Part shown: positions 37,098 to 48,107 of the stretch, one piece after another
How the letters are laid out: the number at the start of each line of letters is the position of its first letter
How positions within the stretch are numbered: the stretch's first letter is position 1
Source of the DNA: Coprinellus micaceus
Taxonomy: Eukaryota > Basidiomycota > Agaricomycetes > Agaricales > Psathyrellaceae
Assembly (NCBI GenBank): GCA_951394405.1
Contig: OX596335.1
Span: forward strand, 2,294,001 to 2,358,000
Direction of reading: 5' to 3'
Length of the DNA: 64,000 bases
Position numbers and translations under genes: made by a program
Notes under the pieces: model-generated
The model's input: the letters and a program-made list of their open reading frames with translations, nothing else
Told to the model about the DNA's origin: nothing
Database searches by the model: none

Positions 37098-37933
37098 TCA
37101 CAAAACGGTCGCAACCACTCTGCGGGAGTGAGCCATGTGCCTGAATTCAGTCAAGTAGATGCCTAGGGAAACAGGATCAACCGTGAACATCATCAATGCA
37201 ACCTGGAAAGCTTCTGGCCCCCCACCTTGCCATGTACCCAAGTTCAACTGTTCGTTGGTGATTGGGATGGAGATGGAGCTTCCCACCAGGGAAGCCTTGG
37301 TATGAGAAACCCTAGGATACCATTTAGCCACTTATCGAAATAGAGGCCACATGGAAGAGCAAATCTTACGAATCACTACGTCAGAAGAGTTTTGTGAGCT
37401 ATTTAATCCCTATTGACATGAAGTGACACTCACTCCGGCCCTTCGTCGGTGTGTTTCCAATTCAAACTTTCTGGGACAATGCTATCGAGAGCCATGCTCA
37501 TGTCTAGATTCACCCTTGAGCCTCGACACGAGTTAAAGGGCTTGGTGGACTGACCTGTCCGGACATCTAGCGAATTTCCGATGAGATCATCAGTCGAAAA
37601 CGGCGACGCCAGATCTCACCCTTATCGTAATTCTCGTTCACAGTCAAAGCAGCAGATGTATGCTGGCTTCAACATGAACCCAGTTCCTGTTTGTGATCAG
37701 GAGTATGAATGTCACATTTGACACACGTACATGAAGAGGAACAGCATCCCAACCTGTTTCAAGTCATAGCCACTCAGAAGGTCAGCTTGGACAGCCGCAC
37801 TATTGTTGCAACACATGAGGGAATTCACCTGAACGCCTTTCAACCCAGGTCCGATATGATTCAAGACCTCGTCGGTGACAAGGTAGCACCCTTTGCTGCG
37901 CTTAGAAAGGGTGAAGGTGGTTTGCCAGCCCAT
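37098..37933 (-). CDS. YjbQ/UPF0047 family protein (secondary thiamine-phosphate synthase-like)
   Basis: Eight exons (introns 37754..37828, 37667..37730, 37567..37619, 37504..37554, 37376..37433, 37312..37369, 37163..37225) give 137 residues, the normal family length. Family landmarks are in order: MGWQTTFTLSKRSKGCYLVT, VGMLFLFIQHTSAALTVNEN, DKDVRTDMSMALD, IVPESLNWKHTDEGP, HTKASLVGSSISIPI, LNLGTWQGIYLTEFR and SRRVVATVL. The conserved HTS, the H in KHTDEG and GTWQGI form the trimer active-site region. E. coli YjbQ has weak thiamine-phosphate synthase activity, but the true role is unsettled. The gene lies between paralogue 1 and YTH1, all on the minus strand. The 12-nt exon 37555..37566 is needed for the family motif. 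Confidence 0.9.
37555..37566 (-). other. 12-nt microexon in the YjbQ-like gene
   Basis: ATGTCCGGACAG on the minus strand, flanked by AG and GT and by introns of 53 and 51 nt. It joins as G-AT GTC CGG ACA G-AC to give DVRTD, matching the DVRxDM motif of the family. Confidence 0.85.
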
Positions 37934-38156
37934 GGTGGTGGTCGAGATTCGAGGAGGTTTAAACGATTTCTTGGATGACGCAGATCACAGGGTTATTATC
38001 GGAGCTTTTAGCCAGCATCAAACGCGATCTATGTATATGAGCCATGACATCGCCTCTCAGTTGACTCCTGCCTCACTTTTGTCCACACTCCCCGAACGAA
38101 AAATACATCGCTAGAGCACAAAGAAGGTCACGAAAGTAGTAAAATGGCAAGGAAAC

Positions 38157-39294
38157 TCAATCCTCCCCTCTCCGCGAGCGATCTTGCCCGCCACGATTTC
38201 CTGGAACATTTCGATTGCGACAGTGGTTTGCATAGTGACCCTTCTCTCCACACTGAAGAACAAAAGAATAATCAGGAGCCCGGAGACATGGCATATTTCA
38301 TTGGGCGTACCTTGAAACACAGAACTTCGTCTAGATTTCGTCGCGGTGGTCCTTGGAGCGAAGCAGAGGACTGACCGCCACCAGGCCCAGCGTAGTCGTA
38401 CCGACCGTACCCTGGAGGTGGAGGTCCGACTTCTCGGTTTGCTGCTGAGGCTTGTTTTTCGTAATCCTGTGCTGACGGTAGATTTGGTTTTGGGCTGGAG
38501 AGGTTTGCAGTTGGCTCAAGGTTGTGTTCCAGAAAAAGAATTGGACTCACTGTCCACGCGGACACTCAGGACCCAAAGGGCAAAAGCCAGTCAGATAGTT
38601 TTGACATGCGACCTTCCTTACATGCTTCCTGGGACACGCAGGGCCTAAGTATACGCGGCGTCAGGAAACGCTGAAAATGACGGGGAGACTGTCGTGCATA
38701 CCTAGTTTGCAGAAGCCCCTGTTATAATCTGGACACTCTATCCGCCGCTCCTTTGGGTGCGCATACAAGCACTCGTCGCCAGCTGAGCAATACCCGTACT
38801 TAGCAAACCACCAGCATTCTGGCATACGCCGAAGGTTATACTCGTGCAAGAACTCGCAAGCGTCGCCCTTCTTACAGAGACCGCGTAGCCAATGCTTGCA
38901 GACTGTTGACAGCCTCTCTCGTTCCCGAGGGTGGGTAGGCGCCGCTCGCGGCGGCTGGAAGTTCTGTGCGGACGGCTGTGTGTGGCGAAGGGGACAGTGA
39001 AGAGGCCCGAGCGGGCAGCCTGCAGGGGTTAGAGCAAGCCTACATATTTGGTCGTCTAAGAAATGTCCAGGTCAACAACGCCTGGGACCTAATGACTATT
39101 GTTGAATCGCACACACCTTTGTCAAGCTTGAGACCCAGCTCGGACTTGGCAAAGAACTCTGCAGGGAAGTTGTTTTGGTGAAACTGAGGATTGATTACAT
39201 CCTTGAGAGCAGAAGGGGCGGCGAGAGGATTCGATGCCATGGCCGTTAGTGGAGGACCTGATTCAACCGCCGAATAAGGAATGTTGGCGGTCAC
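38157..39294 (-). CDS. YTH1: mRNA 3'-end-processing protein Yth1/CPSF30, five CCCH fingers plus zinc knuckle
   Basis: Multi-exon gene. After a short N terminus (SALKDVINPQFHQNNFPAEF) come CCCH fingers: CRLALTPAGCPLGPLHCPLRH in pattern, CKHWLRGLCKKGDACEFLH, CWWFAKYGYCSAGDECLYAH, CPDYNRGFCKLGPACPRKH and CQNYLTGFCPLGPECPRGH. The C terminus holds a CCHC zinc knuckle, CFKCGEKGHYANHC. CPSF30/Yth1 binds the AAUAAA signal (fingers 2-3) and bridges Fip1 and the polymerase in cleavage and polyadenylation. Budding-yeast Yth1 lacks the knuckle and animal CPSF30 has it, so this copy is animal-like. The start at 39294 (MTANIPYSAV) is the first in frame. A second ATG at 39240 (MASNPLAAP) is equally plausible. 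Confidence 0.9.
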
Positions 39295-39897
39295 GAGTCA
39301 GGCACGCCGGCATTTGGGTGTCGCCGCATGATGACCCGATTCTAAGAATCGCACTGAGAATGGGGGGGCCACAATACTCGAAGGTCACCTGCGAACCTGG
39401 TCCCGTTGATTCCCCAATAAACGCGAATGCTCGAGATATTGTCGCCCAACACGTTCAAGTTTGGGAGGGTAATCCAACCTGTTTACCACGATATTTGGTG
39501 ACACAATCTCACCCTCTCAAACGGCTCCACATAATTCGATTTTAGAAGGTAGCCACGGCCACCAGAATCCTAGACCTTTCGATTATGGGTTTCTATCGAT
39601 AGAACGCTTGGGGATGGCGAGGAAATGTAGACATGAGGTCTTGAAGCCACACCTCTGTTCGGTGCTTACTGTATGTAGAAACCGGGTTGGGGTCAGGGTA
39701 TTTTACGCTCTCCATGGAATATGGGTAATGTAATCACTCTATCCCTCGTGAACACTATATATCCTAACGAGAGAACTCTGGTGTTGGGTTGGATGGGCGC
39801 CTGGAACCAGAATGGTGCAAGTAGCATAGGTTGGACGTGATGGCCGTCTCAGGTCTGTGAACGATCACTGAAACCGCCTCTGCTACTTACCCCCTAG
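39295..39897. other. Intergenic between YTH1 and PHA2
   Basis: About 600 nt holding the YTH1 promoter and PHA2 3' region. No gene seen. Confidence 0.6.
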
Positions 39898-41092
39898 CTA
39901 CCAACTGCCAATCAAATCAATGCTCAGCCCCAGGCCTCGTACCCCGTTCATGAAATACTCTATCGACTCTTCCCATTCAGCCTCCCCGACCGCTGCGTCC
40001 GAATTTTGCACCTCGATGAGATAGGCATCCCGGAAAGGAGTCCCTTCTATCGTTGGTCGCCTATCTATCCGCGAAATCTCCAAATCGTCTGGAAAACCGC
40101 GGAGTGCAGCCGTTATCCCGGCATGCGGACTGGACGTGCTTCTTGGTGTACTATTCAGTACTCTGAATAGGGCTTTCCGCCTCGAACCTGGAGCTGGTAC
40201 AGAGCTGGTAGGAACCTCGAGGTCCCTATCCCTCGCCAATACAAAGAAGCGGGTGTAGTTTACTGTGCGGTCGATGACGGTCCATCAGCATCCTTGTCTA
40301 GCCACAACTGGACGAGGGAAGTACGACAAGACACACACCCTTTTCTTTTTGAATGGCTTCTTTCAATACTTCTAGCCCTTCGAACAATGTTACACACACA
40401 CGAGACGAGATTGCCGCACACGTAGGTGGTCGATCAAGCAGTGCACGAGCGGCGGCGGCGGTCGAGGTCGTCTTCTCCGTTGAGGCGTACGGGAGATGAC
40501 ATTCAACGAACTCTTTGCATTGGCCAAGCGCCTACTACGGCAGGGACAATGAGTCCGATGACATCAAGATCAGATATGGGGAAGGGCAGAGACGTACTTG
40601 TTCATGGCTCAGAACCGTCTTGACGTCTCCCAACGGGACCCCGTTCCTCACAATGAGGCAGTGGTCTATGCGAAGCGAGGTCTCCCCCCGCACAAACGTC
40701 CCTGATACGCACCGAAGAGAGTCATAGGTCTCGATGACACTCCCAAAAATGCTGTTCTCTTGGGGAACGACACCGTAATCGAGCTTCCCGGCGGCAAGTG
40801 AGTCAAACACGTCTTTAACCACCGATAGGATGGGCAAGATAAAGCTATCTAATCAGAAGGTGCAAGGACCGCGGTTTATCGAGGGCGTACCTCTAATAGT
40901 CTTCATCTCATCGTAATGGACGTCGTTTCCAAAGTAGTTGTGGGCAGCCTATGTAACAATGCGCGATCCTGATTTGCATGGTTGATCGACGGGGCCAGAC
41001 CCGAAGTTGCGTACCTCGTGGCTGTAGGTGCCAAACGGACCCAAAACACCCACCTTGGCCAGGTTGCTCCGTTTACTGGGTTTGAGTTGCAT
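39898..41092 (-). CDS. PHA2: Prephenate dehydratase
   Basis: Five or so exons. MQLKPSKRSNLAKVGVLGPF starts the catalytic domain, with GTYSHE followed by AAHNYFGNDVHYDEMKTI. The middle has DYGVVPQENSIFGSVIETYD and HCLIVRNGVPLGDVKTVLSH with EQALGQC after splicing. The active-site TRF motif is in NYTRFFVL. The C-terminal ACT-like regulatory part includes GITAALRGFPDDLEISRIDR and RDAYLIEVQ. The enzyme converts prephenate to phenylpyruvate with loss of water and CO2, the committed step to phenylalanine. The ACT domain usually mediates inhibition by Phe. The ESRP motif is replaced by a divergent SRIDRRP. An upstream in-frame ATG at 41125 is also possible. Confidence 0.88.
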
Positions 41093-41372
41093 TGTGGTGG
41101 TCAGGATACAAGTTGTCAAAGCCATGAAGGAGGGATGATACAATCGGGCAAAGCGCCGCCTAATTGACGCCATCGGATTTACTAGCCGAGTCGGACAGGG
41201 GTTTTTGTAAAGGGGGAAAGAGATAATCTTCGCCTGGGGCAAGAGTGTCCGATTATTCATGAACCCACCAGCTAGTAAGCGGGGTATTAGCGTATATGGT
41301 ACATATGATACAACAACAAAAAGCGTGGAAAAAAGTGCTAATAATACGACGCGAAACGCAGAGTTCGATAAA

Positions 41373-44300
41373 TCAAGCCATGGGTGGAAGACCAAGATCA
41401 TGCAGGGATTGGCGAAGATTGGCGAAATCTCCCCCACCAGTATCCTCGGTTTCCTCGTAAAGCTGGACACTGCCTCGAGAGGTTTGCGAGAACCCAAGGA
41501 ACGAGAGGTCTGTTGGTGCGGTAATCGAATTCATCAACGGGCCACACCTCTTCTTCATCAAGACTTCCAGCATCTTAGCAAGTCTATAGCCGAGCGGGAC
41601 GCGCTGTCCCACCTTAGCTAGGCACGAGCTAATCGAAGATGATCAGACAAGATGGGCGAGTATTGTAGGGGGATTCGAGCTACATACTAGATAAATTTGA
41701 TCTCCGTCTGTAGTGTGTTGATCTGTTCTGTGTTGCGAGACTCTAGAGCTGCTTGAAGGAAACGGGTTAAGACTCGGCCGCTTTGGAACCAACAGACCTA
41801 GACGAGGAGTGCATTTAGATTGAGGGAGATGGGTGGGTGCTGCTCAGCCTACTATAACTTACCGAACAGAAGGAGTCGAGAAGCGTGATGTCGAAACTCG
41901 TGTTGGAGACGTCGTAAATGAGGTCAAGGATGCTCCTCGCCGCCGTTAATATCTTCAGCGCAGAAATGCAGCCTGTGCGTTGGACATCTGCGTGGGGATC
42001 GTGAAGGATGATGGTGGACCTAGTACCGCGGCAACTTGTCAGCAGAGTGACGAGAGGATTTAAAAAGGAACTCACACGAGTGGAAGGAGGAAGGCGGTAT
42101 AAAGGTGGTTATCCACGACATTATCGATGATAGGCGCACGTAAGTGTTGTGGGAAATTGTCGCGGCGGAAAAGTGCCAGGGCGTTGTCCAGCTCGATAAA
42201 AGCAGGTGACCCTCTGGCGTCAATGGGATCACTCGGGTGTCTCTCAGGGGCGGTCACAGAAGCGTCGCCAGAGAAGTGCTTTGCCCGGAATCTCGAGTTG
42301 AAGGCTTTGGTTTTTGCTGGCCTGATGTCAACTTTTTGCTGCCCGACCGAAAGCGGCTGATAAAAAGACGCACATAGTAAGATTGCCCCCTTGATGTACA
42401 AGACGAAGGAGTCCGTCGCGTCGTCCGGGTGATTGACGAGGACATCTTTCACGTGTGCCCACTGTCGTTCGAGTGGCGCGACGAAGGTCTGTATTCAAAT
42501 GTGTTGAGATGTACTCGGGAACCATAAGACGGTATCTGACTTACGCCTTGCTGGAACAAGTCTCCACGGACAGGAAGCAGCTGCGAAATGTCTGCGTCGT
42601 CGAGAGCATGTGCCCATGCGTTACCAAACCCGTGCTCGCGCTCAATCGCGTAGGCAAGCCAGAAGGCATTCCTTCTCGTCTCGTCTTCAATCACGCTGCG
42701 AGCAGGTGGGATGATTGACTGAGGGCGTTCAGACTTCGTGATCGAATGGAACGGCGGGCAAACGTTCAACCCCAAAGGAACCGATAATCGCATTGAGTGG
42801 GCAGACCCAAGGAAGATCTAGGCTCTCAAGGTCAGATAATGGTCACCATCGAATCGCAAATAAGCGTACATCGACCCATCTGTTTAGTCGGTCAAAAAAA
42901 AGCTATTTCATGCGAAGACGTTGATACTTACCTTCCGTGTGACCAGTAGAACCACGACAACACAATGTGAGCTACCCAAGGAGTCAAATTATGGCCCGAG
43001 TAAAAGTAAGAAGTAACGCACACTGGAAGACTTCAAAGAGCTTCTCGCCCAAGGTGTTCAAGCGGTCGGCACCCTCCCGCGCGAGCTTTGCGTGTCGTTC
43101 GGCGAAAGAATCAGGCCGCTGTTCTTTGAGACGCAGTCGCTCGAGGAAGATCTCGTCTGGCGATAAATTATTAATCATACCGATGAGAAACCAGGGGACT
43201 CAACAACACGCGAAATTAGACTTGCCTGGTGGGACCTCGTCGAAGTCGGGAAGTGGGGGTGATGTGACAGCGGCGGTATAGAGGCTACCAACCGCGCAGA
43301 TAGCATGGAGGACCGGAGTGGCGGGGAACTTCGGATGCGTTGCTGGGAGAGATATGGAAGTCATGAAGGTTGGGACATGAAAGAGCCTAGAGGCGTGTGG
43401 GTGAAAGATGAAAAACACCTCAATCCTTGCGATATTGCATGAGCCCGCGCTGAAGGAAAGCAAGGATGAAACTTACAAGTGTTTGAGAAGCTCGGGGGGT
43501 GGAAGCTGGGCGGGCCAACTTGGCCACGCCAACTGCAAGTCAAGCCCGTAATCAGGACTACTTGGACCTGAGAGACTGTGGCTGAGGGTCGGGCTTGCGC
43601 TGGACAGGCCACCTGGGTGATCGGAAGTGGAAGCATGGTAGGAGGTTCCGACGTCTTTTGCGGGAGAACATGATCAATAAGATGATATGCTTGTTAGGGT
43701 AAGCGTCCCACCAGGGATAAATTCAGCGAAGCTATGCGACCGATTAAAAGCCCGTGGTTGTAGGACATCGTTGGCGGAGATCTTGTGCTGGGATGCGTGC
43801 ATCAACGCGAGATCTTTCTCGCGTATTTCCCTTTCTAATTGAGCTAGGTCGACAGATATGGGGCACTTATGACCTGCATTTTGCGTAAAGACGTACCGAT
43901 CCGGGTTTCTAATCGCTCATACTTGTTCTTCGGAGCTTCTGCCACCACTGCGGGGGGCTCTGGCGTCAAGGAATGAAGGTCATCACAGAAAACGACGAAC
44001 TGACAGCACCAACGTACTATCATCGAATGTGCACTCTGGCGCCGGTGGTAGATTCGTGCCAGGGGGTGCATGTGCGAGCGCATGACCATGGGACCGAACG
44101 CAGGTCGAGCATGGACGTTTAGCGTCGCTAGGTGAGACGACGTGAGTGGTGGGAGGGATTAAAAATGGAGGGCTAGACTGTACCACTTCTACGACCATGA
44201 TTAGTATTCTACTAGTACGATGCCCGAATGACCACTCACTAATTTCCTCCGGCGGCACTGAAGTGACCAGGGCGAAGCATACCGTCAATACGGTGCACAC

Positions 44301-44494
44301 GCTGACCACGAACGAATCGACCTACTTGATGGCATGCCTAACGGCGACCCCAGTGCTAAGGATGAGCCTGTGGGCGCGACGTTGAGGACGCGTACGCGTA
44401 CCTGATTTCTCTTGAGTACATTCGGGGGAATGACGAGTGGATCAGAAGTTGAGCCCGGCGGCTTCGTGCTGAACGAGGTCCCAATGCGAGGCAT
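41373..44494 (-). CDS. Zn2Cys6 transcription factor with fungal-specific domain (paralogue 2), finger built from microexons
   Basis: Exon 1 (MPRIGTSFSTKPPG to VLKRNQ, start 44494) is spliced to exons of 12 nt (44326..44337), 18 nt (44240..44257) and 5 nt (44184..44188), then to an exon at 44127. The joined finger reads ACHQCRRRKLKC then DAKRPCSTC, giving Cys-x2-Cys-x6-Cys-x5-Cys-x2-Cys-x22-Cys. A linker helix (KNKYERLETRI, ELEREIREKDLALM after splicing) follows. The fungal-specific domain has VEVFFIFHPHASRLFHVPTF, VLHAICAVGSLYTAAVT, DEIFLERLRL and NAFWLAYAIEREHGFGNAW. The C terminus has VGQRVPLGYRLAKMLEVLM. The protein should be a nuclear regulator of unknown targets. It shares the introns after RNQ and after RRRKL with paralogue 1. 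Confidence 0.85.
44184..44188 (-). other. 5-nt microexon completing the third zinc-ligand cysteine
   Basis: AAGTG on the minus strand, preceded by GTCGTAG and followed by GTACAG. Introns are 51 nt (44189..44239, with an ACTAATC branch-point match 12-18 nt before the acceptor) and 56 nt (44128..44183). It supplies Lys and the first two bases of Cys (TG|C) in KLKCD. Without it the next exon reads Arg-Arg-stop. Confidence 0.8.
44240..44257 (-). other. 18-nt exon CRRRKL of paralogue 2
   Basis: Phase-0 exon coding CRRRKL, between introns 44258..44325 (68 nt) and 44189..44239 (51 nt). It carries the second zinc-ligand Cys. Confidence 0.8.
44326..44337 (-). other. 12-nt exon ACHQ of paralogue 2
   Basis: Phase-0 exon coding ACHQ, between introns 44338..44401 (64 nt) and 44258..44325 (68 nt). 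It carries the first zinc-ligand Cys. Confidence 0.75.
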
Positions 44495-44841
44495 GGTAGC
44501 GCCGTAGACCTCGTCGTCCTGTGACCACGACAGTGTGTATAAATGGGCGGTGGAGGGAGAGGAAAGGGAACGGAGAACGCTTGAAAGTACTCTTTGCTTT
44601 AAGTCCGTCTCTTTACCTCCGCTCGCCGGCCATAGCACATTTCGATTATGGCAAACCCGGCACACAACTCGGAAACTGCCGTCCGTCTTGGCGTCTAACA
44701 CCGCGGGCACTCCATATACTAAAGCAAGCTCGACTGACATCCCATTAACAAAACCGAGAAAGCTACCTAGTGGATACATATGAACTGAGATAAAGATAAG
44801 TATAATACCTAAGTGAACGAAGAAGGGAGATAGCGATGGCG
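44495..44841. other. Intergenic upstream of paralogue 2
   Basis: 347 nt between the membrane-protein stop and the paralogue 2 start. A plus-strand TATAAA occurs near 44538 but points away from paralogue 2. Nothing else seen. Confidence 0.5.
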
Positions 44842-47800
44842 TTAGGAGCTGCTGAACTTCTGAGTCTGCTCAAACGAAACGGTGAGATTGGAAAGTCCGA
44901 TACTGTTATCGTTCAGTCTGGCTGCAACGGCCCTCCAAGCTTGATCGAAAGTCGTGTCTGCCAGAGAATTATCTCTGACAATCCGAGGAGACGTCGAGTT
45001 CTCTGCCCAGGCAACAGAGCCTCCCGCCGTCGTAATCGTCCAGTTGCGCAAGGCACTGCCGGCGTCGGTTCCAAAGAAGAACCTGCCACTGGCAGTCATA
45101 AAAGAGGTGACGGTCCCAGACACGTCTGTGGGGCCAATATTGCCGAAGATTGCAACCTCCAATGGAGGGATCGACGACAATGTCTTTAAAAGAGGGGAGG
45201 AGAGTTCTGGGGGAACGGCGGGCTTGCCCACAGCGTTGACTACGAACTGCGCCAGTGTCTTGGCCGTCTCCACAGGCATAGATGATAGATATTGGAGGAT
45301 AACATGGCTGGGTAGGTTGAGGGTTCCATAATTGCGAGGGTCGAGCTCCGACTGCGTAAAATTGGCACGCGGCGTCGAGCCAGGGAAGGTAGTGCTCAAC
45401 ATCTCGTTGACATATACGACAGCTCGGGGAAGAGCATCTAGCTTCAAAACTGCAGCTTGCCGCGGCAGCCAAGGCCTGTCCTCTAGATATGGAAGTCGCA
45501 GACGGAGAAGATCCAGGATGCCGTAGATTGGCCTGTCGGGGAAACACGCTGCGTCAAAGCTTGAGGCAGCTGTTGGGTTGCTGAGATTAAAGACTGTCGT
45601 CTCGAAGGTTTGCACCAGAGTGATTAATTCTGGTGAGAATCCTGGATAACAAGCGAGCGGAGGTGGAAATAGGAGTGAGGAACTGTTGTATAGTGATCGA
45701 ATCGCGGTGGAGCTGCCATTGAAGGGGAGGAGGATTGGGGATCTGCTGAAAACGCCTCTGAAGGCGGTAAGGTCTTCTGTGCGTTGTGCAAGGGTGGTGG
45801 TCCAGTAGTTCTTGAGGGCGACCTCGCGCTGTGTTGAAGATGCTAAATGACGAGATAAGCCATCTTCCTATTTGTAACACAGAGGCTTGCTCACCCAAAG
45901 CATAACTATAGATGCGATCAAGAGCACCTTGAGCCTTTTGGCCAACTCGGGCAATCTGGGCACTGAGGGGCTGTCCTTGATTGACGAATGTCGTTGAAGG
46001 TTGGGAGATCGCCTGCTTTGCGAAATTGTAGGTGTAACCCGCGAATGTCGAAGTGAAAATCGAGGTGTCTGAATCCGTAGGACCATCACTACCCAGATTC
46101 GACCAGGGCAGTTTCTGTACAAACTTCTGCATCGAGATCGCTGCTTCAACGTCTTGGCTGCGTACGATGTTCCACAGCAATGCAGCTCGCGTCCAGCGCG
46201 TCCGATCGGGGTAAGTTTGGGAACTCAAGGATCTCCCTGAATCCACAAGCAACGCTTGTTGGGCGCAGTCTTTCGAGCCGGGAGCCCCTTGAGCATACCA
46301 GAGATTGGTGTAGATATCGGCGTTGGTAAAGTTGCTCGAAAACTTGTCGTTCAGCACAGGAACCAGTTCGATGATGCTTTGCGCTAATCCATTGCAGGTA
46401 CCCGATGTCCCTGTACACACACAACTTGTATCTGAGCAGCATGGGACATCAGGACCAGAAGATCAAAGTAAACGGAGGGGACTTACTAAGGTCGCACAAC
46501 AATCCTGTAACACCGGATCCACATTTAGGCGCCTCGTCCCTCTTCTTAGTCACGACGACTGGAACGACAACGGCGATTATTAGGATCAATACGGCGGCGA
46601 CACCAACCATGATCCACACCCTTCGCGTAACCACACAACACCTCCCTCCTCTCGAGGCCTGGCCGCCGTGACCCTCGTAACCAACCCCCAAATAAACATT
46701 ATTTGGAGAAGGCCCTCCTGCGATGGTGGATTCGGCCACGTCCCGGCGTCGGAGAGGCTGCCATGACTCAGCACGAGTACCAAACGTCTGCCCAGTTTGC
46801 AGCGTTGTCTCCGACTTCGGAAAGGAGAAGTACGACCCCACACTCTCCTGGTGGCGATGGGCCTGCTCCTTTTCTAACATGTACTGTAGCTGGCCAGCAC
46901 GGTTGACCAATTCGGGTAGGGGCGCAGCCTCATCTTGTCTTCGATATTGAGCCTCGACCGCTAGCGGTATGTCAGGGATGATAGGGACAGGTGGCAATGG
47001 TTTAGGATCCTGCCTGCGGTAGATGAATCGCCTGATCGAGTTTGGGATGGAGATACGGGAGATGAACGAGGGTGCGACACTCTTAAACGAGTGTACCGAC
47101 TGACGAGCTTCAGGATTGTTGTTGTACTGGTAATTCCTGCTGTGTATCCGCCTGTGCATCGGTTCAGATGGTGGAAGCGGGGCTATTCGTGGTTCGAGAG
47201 CGGCCTTGTACTGCATGATAGAATCGTCATCTTCTTCATCATACGAGCCATCCTTCTCGTGTCCACGTCCTGATACCGACATGGGAAAGGCCTGCGGCGT
47301 CCGTGGAGTGTGTTCTGGTATTTTTCGATAGCTTGCATGCGCTATCCCAACCAAGGAAGGGCCACTCTTTAGGGAGGACTTGGTTGCAGAGTATCCCTGT
47401 GCCGAAGCCAATGTATCCGAGTCGGAGGAGGCCCGACTGTGTGGCATTTCGGGGATGGGGGAAAACGAGCTCGGAGGTGCAGGAGGGGCGCCTAACCGGC
47501 TCGGCTGAGCACGAAACGCGCGATAACGAGAGTGGTCCTCCGGAGGTGGATACGTCATCTCCGAAATGCCACTGAGCGCATCACTAGCGGTCGAGTTCCT
47601 CCGCTGTGCCCTGCGGGCCTCTTTGTTCTCCTGAAGCAGCGAGGTGATGAATGATGTTGGCAAGATTTTATCGTCAGCTGCACCCTCGGAGACTGCAGAG
47701 ATTCCAGATATCTGTGAGGCCCCGTCGTTCATCCATTTTGAATTCTTGCTGTAAGCCGAGGGGAGGGGTCGTGCACTGCCGCCTGCAGCCAGAGTAGTGC

Positions 47801-48107
47801 CTGAAGTGGCCGAAGTCGCAGAAAGGGGGTCTGGTAGCGGTCGTCCTCCTCCTGGGGTTTGAACCTTTCGAGGGATCAGAGGACGAACTGGTGAGTTGAA
47901 GGCGGTTCTTGAGGAGGATGATAGTGAGGGGGCGGATGCGGTGATGGGGGTTGTAGGGATGGAGGAGGGGGGTGGGGGAAAGGCCGAGAAGCTGATGGTA
48001 CTGTCTGCTATACCAGAGGCATTGGTATCTACCGATGGCTTGGAGGCATGGCGAGAAGGGTGCAGGGAGTCTCGGTATGGTGGTGGGTCATGAGGGGGGT
48101 AGGACAT
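44842..48107 (-). CDS. Large type II membrane glycoprotein of unknown function
   Basis: Three main exons. The first ~500 residues are hydrophilic, Ser/Pro-rich and presumably cytoplasmic (MSYPPHDPPPYRDSLHPSRH at the start). A single membrane helix follows (VWIMVGVAAVLILIIAVVVP then VVVTKKRDE). The outer part of about 500 residues is globular, with paired cysteines (CGSGVTGLLCDL, TSGTCNG, SKDCAQQ, LACYPGF, DAACFPD) and N-glycosylation sequons (NFT, NGS, NSS, NLS, NWT, NST, NLT). Basic residues after the helix are few, and the orientation is inferred from sequons and cysteines lying C-terminal. I recognise no enzyme motif. Candidates are a cell-surface sensor or wall-associated protein. Introns lie near 46411..46487 and 45842..45895. 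Confidence 0.7.

Noticed and set aside
44184..44337. Paralogue 2 as a pseudogene with a broken zinc finger
   Set aside because: A simple reading gives a stop inside the finger, but the 5-nt exon with proper splice signals restores a complete, correctly spaced cluster. The rest of the gene is well conserved.
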